Below are positions 41,704 through 48,259 of a stretch of 64,000 nt of DNA, one piece after another. Where the stretch lies: NCBI GenBank assembly GCA_958369755.1, contig CATXJC010000002.1, forward strand, positions 1 to 64,000. Direction: 5' to 3'. This DNA comes from an uncultured Prevotella sp. GTDB taxonomy: Bacteria > Bacteroidota > Bacteroidia > Bacteroidales > Bacteroidaceae. The position numbers and the translations under genes were made by a program. Position 1 is the stretch's first letter; every line of letters starts with the position of its first letter. The notes below the pieces were generated by a model. That model worked only from the letters and a program-made list of their open reading frames with translations. It did no database searches and was not told the DNA's origin.

Positions 41704-41781
41704 ATGAAGAATTTAATCATCAATATATTGGAGGCAGCGGCATTCCTGCTGTTGGGATTGGGCGTTAGCCTGCTTGGATAA
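41704..41781 (+). CDS. 25-aa hydrophobic membrane peptide upstream of the permease genes
   Basis: A 25-codon frame starting two bases after the cysH stop and ending 12 bp before the pstC-like ATG. It encodes MKNLIINILEAAAFLLLGLG and ends GVSLLG, a single predicted membrane helix. The tight fit between two operon genes suggests real translation. Small membrane peptides can stabilise transporter complexes; that is only inference here. Confidence 0.5.
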   Translation: MKNLIINILEAAAFLLLGLGVSLLG

Positions 41782-41793
41782 TAAAATACAAGT

Positions 41794-42675
41794 ATGGATT
41801 ATAGAATAGCAAAGGATAAGATAGCAGGACAGGTGATGTTTCTCTTGACCATCGCCTCCATATTCCTGGTAATCATCATGGCGGTGGGACTGTTTATCAA
41901 GTCGGAGCCGATATTGAGCCAGTATAATCTGTGGGAACTCCTCACGGAGAGCAACTGGCGACCGATGGAAGGCAAGTTCGGATTCCTGCCCTTCCTCACC
42001 GGCACCTTCTGGTGTACGGCACTCGCCATTCTTATCGCCCTCCCCATCTCCCTACTCATGGCCATCTATCTCACGGAATACGCCCACCGCAGCATCCGGA
42101 AATACGTATATCCGCTGCTCGATATTCTTGCCGGATTGCCTTCCGTCATCTATGGCGTATGGGGGAGCCTGCTCATCGTGCCTTGGGTTTCGAAACACGT
42201 AGCTCCCCTCTTCGTGGAGTTCTCTTCGGGATATACGGTTCTGGCGGGCGGCATCGTATTGAGCGTGATGATCATCCCGCTTCTGGTGAGCCTGTTTATG
42301 GAGATATTCGATAACATATCAACAGATTTGAGAGAAGCTTCGCTCTCGCTGGGCGCTACGCAATGGCAAACCATCAAGCATGTTGTGCTGAGAAAGGCAC
42401 GACCGGGAATGATTGCCGCTGTAGTCTTGGCACTGAGCCGAACGCTGGGAGAAACGATAGCTGTACTGATGGTGTGCGGAAACCTCGCCATCGTTCCGGG
42501 CAGCGTGCTCGATGCCTGCTACCCGATACCGGCACTCATCGCTAACAATTATGGTGAAATGCTTTCGGTTCCACTTTATGACAGCGCCTTGATGTTTGCC
42601 GCCTTCCTGCTGTTTTTCGTGGTCGTTATTTTGAATCTCGGCTCGAGAATCGTGTTTTTAAAGGTTAAAGAGTAA
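41794..42675 (+). CDS. PstC-like ABC transporter permease in the sulfate operon
   Basis: A 293-aa inner-membrane permease with about six hydrophobic helices and the binding-protein-dependent transport signature (LREASLSLGATQWQTIKHVVLRKARPGMIAAVVLALSRTLGETIAVLMVCGN) in its second half. The N-terminal hydrophobic segment and TEYAHRSIRKYVYPLLDILAGLPSVIYGVWG match PstC. It lies in the cysDNH operon. Together with the PstA-like gene next to it and the PstS- and PstB-like genes of the other sulfur locus, it makes a full importer, most likely for sulfate or a similar oxyanion. Confidence 0.88.
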   Translation: MDYRIAKDKIAGQVMFLLTIASIFLVIIMAVGLFIKSEPILSQYNLWELLTESNWRPMEGKFGFLPFLTGTFWCTALAILIALPISLLMAIYLTEYAHRSIRKYVYPLLDILAGLPSVIYGVWGSLLIVPWVSKHVAPLFVEFSSGYTVLAGGIVLSVMIIPLLVSLFMEIFDNISTDLREASLSLGATQWQTIKHVVLRKARPGMIAAVVLALSRTLGETIAVLMVCGNLAIVPGSVLDACYPIPALIANNYGEMLSVPLYDSALMFAAFLLFFVVVILNLGSRIVFLKVKE

Positions 42676-42685
42676 AAAAAGGCTT

Positions 42686-43525
42686 ATGAAATACTTGGAA
42701 GAAAGAATCGTGAAATTACTGATGCTCGGGTCGATAGGCATTGTGGGCTTCTTCGTACTGAGCGTTCTCTGGACCATCTTCAGGCGAGGCTTTCCTGTGC
42801 TCTCCTGGGAGATGGTGAGCCAGTTGCCTAGCGGCGGGTTCTATCTGGGCGGCAAGGGCGGCTTCCTCAATGCCATTGTAGGCAGCCTTTATATCGTGGG
42901 CGGCTCTACCTTGCTCGGTCTGCTTATCTCGCTGCCCGTGGTGTTCTATATGAATGTATATCTCAAACCCAACTCAAAATTCGGATACATCGCCCGTCTG
43001 GCTTATGATACCCTCTTCGGAATTCCGAGCATCGTTTATGGTTCCTTCGCCTTTACGGTGATGGTTTGGCTGGGCATCAGGGCATCGCTGGGCGGAGGTA
43101 TTCTCGTCACCACCCTGCTCATCGTTCCGATACTCATCCGTTCGATGGACGAAGTGGCAAAGACGATTCCGCAGGAGATACTCGATTCCTCCTACAGTCT
43201 GGGTGCCACGAGGATAGAAACTATCGGTGTGGTACTGAGACAGATAGCCCCAGCCATCGCCACTGCCACCTTATTAAGTATCGGCAGAGCCATCGGCGAT
43301 TGTGCCGGAGTGATGTTTACGGCAGGATTCTCCGATCATATTCCCCATGGACTGAACCAGCAGGCAGCCACCTTGCCATTGAGCGTGTTCTTCCAGTTGA
43401 GCGCCCCACAGGAAGATGTTCAGAACAGAGCCTACGCCGCTGCTGTGGTACTCACCATTATCGTATTGGTGTTGAGTTTCGGAGGCAGGTTCATCATGAG
43501 TCATTTCTCGAAGAATAAAATATAA
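42686..43525 (+). CDS. PstA-like ABC transporter permease in the sulfate operon
   Basis: A 279-aa permease with about six membrane helices and the coupling-loop motif PQEILDSSYSLGATRIETIGVVLRQIAPAIATATLLSIGRAIGDCAGVMFTAGFSD. It lies 10 bp after the PstC-like gene and is the last gene of the operon, followed by a long hairpin. Heterodimeric PstC-PstA pairs form the membrane channel of Pst importers. No phoU gene follows, unlike most phosphate loci. Confidence 0.88.
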   Translation: MKYLEERIVKLLMLGSIGIVGFFVLSVLWTIFRRGFPVLSWEMVSQLPSGGFYLGGKGGFLNAIVGSLYIVGGSTLLGLLISLPVVFYMNVYLKPNSKFGYIARLAYDTLFGIPSIVYGSFAFTVMVWLGIRASLGGGILVTTLLIVPILIRSMDEVAKTIPQEILDSSYSLGATRIETIGVVLRQIAPAIATATLLSIGRAIGDCAGVMFTAGFSDHIPHGLNQQAATLPLSVFFQLSAPQEDVQNRAYAAAVVLTIIVLVLSFGGRFIMSHFSKNKI

Positions 43526-43584
43526 TCGCCCTGCAAAGGCAAAAGCTTTTGTTTTTTTAAAGCTTTTGCCCTTACAGGGCGACA
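43526..43584. terminator. Long hairpin after the pstA-like gene
   Basis: TCGCCCTGCAAAGGCAAAAG pairs with CTTTTGCCCTTACAGGGCGA around a GTTTTTTTAAAG centre. It is probably the operon terminator and also the edge of the dispersed repeat that follows. Confidence 0.6.
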
Positions 43585-43717
43585 TTGTTGCTTACATGTT
43601 AACCCAGGGTGTTGCCCTGGGCTAGGAGCTTCTGCCCTTTCAGGGCGTGTTGGGAAAAACAAAACGCGATACAGGGCGTGTTGGGAAAAACAAAACGCGA
43701 TGCAGGGCGTGTTGGGA
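43559..43717. repeat. Dispersed GC-rich repeat, copy 2, with 31-bp tandem units
   Basis: GCTTTTGCCCTTACAGGGCG, CCAGGGTGTTGCCCTGGGCTA and GGAGCTTCTGCCC match copy 1 at 31291. Then a 31-bp unit (CAGGGCGTGTTGGGAAAAAC plus AAAACGCGATA) is repeated at 43641, 43672 and, partly, 43703. Confidence 0.75.
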
Positions 43718-44062
43718 TTAAACCTTATTACCCTCTTTTGGGAAAACCACGGTTGGCTTGAAGGTCTTAGCCTCCTCAAAGTCCATCAGGGCATAAGCGA
43801 TGATGATGACGGTATCGCCCACCTGCACCTTGCGGGCTGCAGCACCGTTCAGGCAGATACAACCGCTGCCACGCTCACCCTTGATAATATAGGTCTCCAA
43901 GCGCTCACCATTGTTGTTGTCTACAATCTGAACCTTCTCGCCTGCTATCAGATTAGCAGCGTCCATCAAGTCCTCATCGATGGTGATGCTACCCATATAA
44001 TTCAGGTTAGCCTCAGTTACGGTCACACAATGGAGCTTACTCTTCAATACTTCTATCTGCAT
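43718..44062 (-). CDS. panD: Aspartate 1-decarboxylase
   Basis: A 114-aa pyruvoyl enzyme that makes beta-alanine for pantothenate. The self-cleavage site is Gly24-Ser25 ([12 protein letters not shown]), which yields the pyruvoyl group. [27 protein letters not shown] matches the family core. It lies downstream of panC on the same strand (60 bp gap), so the two enzymes of the pathway are likely co-transcribed. Confidence 0.95.
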   Translation of the reverse strand: MQIEVLKSKLHCVTVTEANLNYMGSITIDEDLMDAANLIAGEKVQIVDNNNGERLETYIIKGERGSGCICLNGAAARKVQVGDTVIIIAYALMDFEEAKTFKPTVVFPKEGNKV

Positions 44063-44122
44063 TGTTCTGTTATTACTTGATCTGTTACGGATTAAACTTA
44101 ATAAAGAATATCTATCGAGGAA

Positions 44123-44974
44123 TTATCCCTTATACTTGATATGGTCGATGAGACGGATAGGAGTCTTACCGCAATAAACGGTGATGCAACCTACCACATA
44201 GGCACTATCCTCCCATGAAGAAACATCCTGCAGGCTGTCGCCATCCACAATCTGGAAATACTCTACCTCCAGACCCTCTACAGCATTGATGTCGGCAACC
44301 ACCTTATCGTGAGTTTCCTGTACGGTATGAGTCTTGGCATACTCCACACTCTCCTTCAGGGCCTTATAGATGTTTGGCGCAATGGCACGCTCATCAGGAG
44401 CCAGCAAAGTATTACGGCTGCTCTTAGCCAAACCATCCTCATCACGGACAATAGGACACTCCACAATCTGCACATCGCTGTTGATGTACTTCACGAGCTG
44501 CTTGATGACAGCAATCTGCTGCCAATCCTTCTCACCGAAATAAGCACGGGTTGGTCGAACGATATAGAAAAGACGGCTCACTACCTGACATACACCATTG
44601 AAATGACCCGGGCGCTTGGCACCCTCCATCACGGTAGAAACAGGTGGAAACTCAAAGTGGCGTGTATCTGGTGTAGGATACATCTCCTTCACCGATGGTG
44701 CAAACACATAGTCAGCACCACAAGCCTCCAAGAGCTTGCAGTCAGCATCGAGGGTACGAGGATAGCGATCCAAGTCACCCTGATCATTAAACTGTGTAGG
44801 ATTCAGGAACACAGAAACTACAGTCACGCCATTTTCCTTTACACTGCGCTTAACAAGAGAGGCGTGACCCTCATGCAGCGCACCCATAGTTGGCACAAGG
44901 CCGATTTCCTTTCCCTCCTTACGACACATGAAGAGTTCGTTCTGGAGGTCAACAATCTTATTGAATACTTTCAT
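44123..44974 (-). CDS. panC: Pantoate--beta-alanine ligase
   Basis: A 283-aa ligase from the Met of [15 protein letters not shown]; the frame is open 15 codons further upstream with a second Met two codons before. It has the HIGH-like [48 protein letters not shown] and the KMSKS-like KSSRNTLL. It uses ATP to join pantoate to the beta-alanine produced by PanD. Confidence 0.95.
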   Translation of the reverse strand: MKVFNKIVDLQNELFMCRKEGKEIGLVPTMGALHEGHASLVKRSVKENGVTVVSVFLNPTQFNDQGDLDRYPRTLDADCKLLEACGADYVFAPSVKEMYPTPDTRHFEFPPVSTVMEGAKRPGHFNGVCQVVSRLFYIVRPTRAYFGEKDWQQIAVIKQLVKYINSDVQIVECPIVRDEDGLAKSSRNTLLAPDERAIAPNIYKALKESVEYAKTHTVQETHDKVVADINAVEGLEVEYFQIVDGDSLQDVSSWEDSAYVVGCITVYCGKTPIRLIDHIKYKG

Positions 44975-45108
44975 CGTCATAATCTGTTTTCGGGTGCAAA
45001 ATAACAACTTTTTTCTCAAATGAGAAAGAAAAAACCTAAAAATATGCGAATTATTGCCGAAAATAATGAATTTCGGAGAAAAAATGCCCCTATTTGAAGT
45101 TTTTTTTG

Positions 45109-45116
45109 TACCTTTG
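45109..45116 (+). promoter_or_regulatory. TACCTTTG promoter element of the glycogen synthase gene
   Basis: TACCTTTG lies 33 bp before the ATG. No TTG at 19-20 bp, so the -33 box is weak. Confidence 0.5.
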
Positions 45117-45148
45117 CACGTAATTCGTAAGAATAAAATTTAAATTTT

Positions 45149-45961
45149 ATGGCAAAAAAAGTATTATTTATCAATCAGGAGATCGACCCATACGTAGCCG
45201 AGTCTCACATGTCAATCATGGGACGCGAACTGCCTCAGAAGATGCAGGAAGCAGGTTTTGAGATCCGCACCTTCATGCCTAAGTGGGGCACCATCAACGA
45301 GCGTCGCGGACAATTGCACGAGGTCATTCGCCTGTCTGGTATGAACCTTATCATAGATGATACAGACCATCCGCTGATCATCAAGGTTGCATCTATACCA
45401 ACAACACGACAGCAGATTTATTTCATCGATAATGACGACTATTTCAAGAGCCGTCAGATGGGCACCGATGAAAACGGAAAGGAATATGCCGACAACGGAG
45501 AAAGAGCTATCTTCTTTGCACGTGGTGTATTGGAAACCGTAAAGAAGCTCCGCTGGCAGCCTGATGTAATCGTCTGCCAGGGTTGGGCTAGCGCAGTAGT
45601 GCCATTCTATGTAAAGACAGCCTACAGCGAAGAGCCTTCATTTGCAGAATCAAAGGTGATTACCGCTCTCTATACCAACGAACTCAAGGGTGAACTGGGT
45701 ACCAACTTCAAACGTTGCGTTGCCTTCCGTGATGCCAAGTCTGAACTGCTCGACGGCTATCAGGACGACTTCAACTTCATTGAGCTCGGCAAACTCGCCA
45801 TCGACTATAGCGACGGTGTGGTAGAAGGTGAAGAAGAAGCTAACCAGATTCTCTTTGATTATGCGAAGGAGAAGAACAAGCCTGTACTGGCTTATCCAGG
45901 AGAAGATATTCAGGAGCCATACGCAGACTTCATCAACAAGGTTTGTCCTGACGCAGAATAA
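45149..45961 (+). CDS. Short GT5-type glycogen/starch synthase (N-terminal Rossmann half)
   Basis: A 270-aa protein corresponding to the N-terminal domain of GlgA-type glycosyltransferases. It starts KKVLFINQEIDPYVAESHMSIMGRELPQKMQEAGFEIRTFMPKWG, like the ADP-glucose-binding entry region but with VAESHMS in place of the usual KTGGLADV loop. It includes IVCQGWASAVVPFYVKTAY, the position of the acceptor-binding segment. The C-terminal GT-B domain that binds the nucleotide sugar is absent. This short form occurs widely in Bacteroidales. Whether it is catalytic is unclear. It is followed by a DUF4270 lipoprotein gene. Confidence 0.78.
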   Translation: MAKKVLFINQEIDPYVAESHMSIMGRELPQKMQEAGFEIRTFMPKWGTINERRGQLHEVIRLSGMNLIIDDTDHPLIIKVASIPTTRQQIYFIDNDDYFKSRQMGTDENGKEYADNGERAIFFARGVLETVKKLRWQPDVIVCQGWASAVVPFYVKTAYSEEPSFAESKVITALYTNELKGELGTNFKRCVAFRDAKSELLDGYQDDFNFIELGKLAIDYSDGVVEGEEEANQILFDYAKEKNKPVLAYPGEDIQEPYADFINKVCPDAE

Positions 45962-45996
45962 AATTCCGACAACAGAGACACATACATACAAGGATA

Positions 45997-47436
45997 ATGA
46001 AAATTTTAAGACTCTTAACAGTATTAGTAATAGCAGCGCTTACTTTCGCTGCATGTGATGATACCACCGAGGGAATCGGTGGTAGCATCACTAATAAGAT
46101 AGACAACATTAACATTTCTAACTCAGCGTTCAATGTTACCACAAAGTCTATAGTAGCAGATTCCGTATTGAGCCGCAACAACACGGGGCTCATCGGAAAG
46201 ATGAAAGACCCGGAAACCGGCAACTATGTAAAGGGCGACTACATGACCCAGTTGAGCGTATTGCCTACTTTCTCTGTAGATACACTCGATTACATCAAGC
46301 AGGCAAACAAGGGTTCTATCGAAGCAGACTCATGCTACCTTCTGGTTTCATACAACGCCAGCTATGGTGATACTATCGCCCCAATGAAGGTGACAGCCTA
46401 TGAGATGACAAGGCCGATGTCAGAAGATAAGGAGTATTACTCTAATTATGATGCCTTCAAGGAACGCTGGGTAAGCGAAAACAACCAGCATTGGAGCAGT
46501 AATTACAACTTGAGCAATACATCAGATGTCAAGAACTTCAAGATTTACTTGAATAAGAAGTACAAGAAAGATGGTAAGACATACAAGAACTATGGTTCTT
46601 ACATCATGCAAACATACGCAGAACATCCTGAGTACTTCAAGACCAACTACAAGTTCCTGCACAACGTCTGCCCTGGCTTCTATATCAAGAACGTAGGCGG
46701 TACGGGTAACATGGCTAAGATCTGGAATACAGAGCTTATCTTCTACTGGACCCGCAAAAAGACCATCAATAAAGACAGTACAGCTGTAAGCATCGGATAC
46801 AACCGTTTCGATGGTACAGAAGAGGTATTGCAGCTCAACAAGATTGAGAACGATACCGAGAACTTGAAGAAGTTGGCAAGTCAGGAGGACTGGACTTACC
46901 TCAAGTCGCCTGCCGGTATCTTCACCGAGGTTACTCTTCCTATCGATGACATCATGAAGGGTCATGAGAAGGATACGCTCAACACAGCTACCATCTCCTT
47001 CCCACGACTCAACAATGCAGACGAAGACAACCCATACAACTTTGCTACACCAAGCACCATCCTGATGGTTCAGAAAGACAGTTTGCAGTCGTTCTTCGAA
47101 AAGAGCAAGTTGGCTGACAACCGTACTTCTTATACGGCAAGCTACAGCAGTACCGGCACCTACAAGAATGCCTATACATTCCAGAATATCGCCAATCTGG
47201 TTTCTGCCATGTATAAGAACAAGGGCAAGGGGGAAAACTGGAATAAAGTAGTACTGGTTCCTGTAAACGTCATCACAACCACACAGGGCTATACTACCGT
47301 CATCTCCAAGATTAATCACGATATGTCACTCGCTTCTACCCGACTGAAAAGAGGTGTAATAACCACCGACAGCAACGGCAAGGAGACAAGTCCTATACAG
47401 ATAAAGGTGATTTACAGTAAGTTTAAAGAAGAATAA
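45997..47436 (+). CDS. DUF4270 lipoprotein
   Basis: A 479-aa lipoprotein (signal ending LTFAAC, lipidated Cys) of the Bacteroidota DUF4270 family. The recognisable start of the domain is DDTTEGIGGSITNKIDNINISNSAFNVTTKSIVADSVLSRNNTGLIGKMKDPETGNYVKGDYMTQ. It is mostly beta-rich and surface-exposed in prediction. It lies 35 bp after the short glycogen synthase gene, which is a conserved neighbour pair in related genomes as I recall. No enzymatic function is known. Confidence 0.85.
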   Translation: MKILRLLTVLVIAALTFAACDDTTEGIGGSITNKIDNINISNSAFNVTTKSIVADSVLSRNNTGLIGKMKDPETGNYVKGDYMTQLSVLPTFSVDTLDYIKQANKGSIEADSCYLLVSYNASYGDTIAPMKVTAYEMTRPMSEDKEYYSNYDAFKERWVSENNQHWSSNYNLSNTSDVKNFKIYLNKKYKKDGKTYKNYGSYIMQTYAEHPEYFKTNYKFLHNVCPGFYIKNVGGTGNMAKIWNTELIFYWTRKKTINKDSTAVSIGYNRFDGTEEVLQLNKIENDTENLKKLASQEDWTYLKSPAGIFTEVTLPIDDIMKGHEKDTLNTATISFPRLNNADEDNPYNFATPSTILMVQKDSLQSFFEKSKLADNRTSYTASYSSTGTYKNAYTFQNIANLVSAMYKNKGKGENWNKVVLVPVNVITTTQGYTTVISKINHDMSLASTRLKRGVITTDSNGKETSPIQIKVIYSKFKEE

Positions 47437-47471
47437 GCATTCATAACGCAAAGTAAAAAAGGAAACGAAAC

Positions 47472-47618
47472 ATGGCAGATAATTTTTTGGAGCGTCATCG
47501 CGAAGAATACGAGATACGCAAGGCTGCATGGCTCAAGAAGAAGAAACTATTCATGAAGTCAGGCAAGAAACAGAAGCCCCAGACACAGATGCCACGTCCT
47601 GAAGACGAAGCGTTATAA
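47472..47618 (+). CDS. 48-aa basic small protein
   Basis: A 48-codon frame 35 bp after the DUF4270 gene, encoding MADNFLERHREEYEIRKAAW, then a Lys-rich stretch and MPRPEDEAL. It is compact, charged and probably helical. Similar MADNxLE-type short proteins occur in other Bacteroidales, but no function is known. The gene is followed by a strong hairpin. Confidence 0.6.
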   Translation: MADNFLERHREEYEIRKAAWLKKKKLFMKSGKKQKPQTQMPRPEDEAL

Positions 47619-47645
47619 ACACGAAAAAATTCAGAATCCTGAGAA

Positions 47646-47690
47646 AGAGGGTGTATCATAAAGCATTTGAATGTTTATGATACACCCTCT
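47646..47690. terminator. 17-bp perfect hairpin after the 48-aa gene
   Basis: AGAGGGTGTATCATAAA (47646-47662) and TTTATGATACACCCTCT (47674-47690) form a perfect stem with an 11-nt loop. The T-run is weak. Confidence 0.65.
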
Positions 47691-47768
47691 TAACTTTGCC
47701 GGTTAATCCTTAAAAACTGCCGCATAAGTACAATAAAAGCCACTTAATACAAAATAAAGCAAAATTAA

Positions 47769-47800
47769 TTTGGAGTTTACCCATTTTTTTTATATCTTTG
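47769..47800 (+). promoter_or_regulatory. Promoter of the candidate ncRNA
   Basis: TTTG (47769-47772), 20-bp spacer, TATCTTTG (47793-47800). It exactly matches the strong-promoter consensus seen elsewhere here. Confidence 0.72.
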
Positions 47801-47806
47801 CATTGT

Positions 47807-48106
47807 GAACTTAAAAGTATTAAATATTAAACAGACAAAAAGCAATAAAATAAAAATAATCAAGATATTAGTAGAGATACTGGTCTATGGGTTTAACTTT
47901 TCTAAGAACTTGCATTTAAGAATACAAGATATTTGCAGGATACAAGTTACTTGCAATATATGAGATACTTGGTTTATGTTTATAGATAATGGAGAATTTA
48001 ATCTCTTAAAGTATTTGTTTTTAAGTTTAAACAAAAATGCTAAAGTTAGATGTTAGTAATATAAGTCCCCGTAGTGACCGTGAGGCTACTGCGGGGACGC
48101 TTTTTC
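47807..48106 (+). ncRNA. Candidate ~300-nt structured RNA
   Basis: A consensus promoter is followed by about 260 nt of AT-rich DNA without a credible gene, then a strong hairpin (GTCCCCGTAG/CTACTGCGGGGAC, 48065-48098) with TTTTT. Near-duplicates GAGATACTGGTCTATGGGTTT and GAGATACTTGGTTTATGTTT, repeated ACTTGCA, and pairing between the 5' ACTTAAAA and 3' TTTTTAAGT segments suggest a folded RNA. A 6S-like RNA is one possibility. Family not established. The rest of the 47690-48260 interval holds only this and the uvrD terminator. Confidence 0.5.
48065..48105 (+). terminator. Terminator of the candidate ncRNA
   Basis: GTCCCCG and CGGGGAC core stem with an extended AGT/ACT part, and CTTTTT tail. 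Confidence 0.8.
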
Positions 48107-48127
48107 AATTTATAGTATATAGAAACA

Positions 48128-48158
48128 AAAAGGGCAAGACCAGAGATGGTCTTGCCCA
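48128..48158 (-). terminator. Terminator downstream of uvrD
   Basis: GGGCAAGACCA and TGGTCTTGCCC form an 11-bp perfect stem. On the minus strand it is followed by TTTTTG; on the plus strand ATTTTTAT is near. Confidence 0.82.
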
Positions 48159-48259
48159 ATCTATTTTTATAACTCTTTATCTATATTATAAGATTCTACC
48201 TGTAAGAGAGAACTTCAAAACAGGATAAACCTATAAATATAAACATCAGACTACAGAAC

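Noticed and set aside
48037..48228. 63-codon frame at the end of the candidate ncRNA
   Set aside because: It runs through two strong hairpins, including a terminator, and shows no protein family features.
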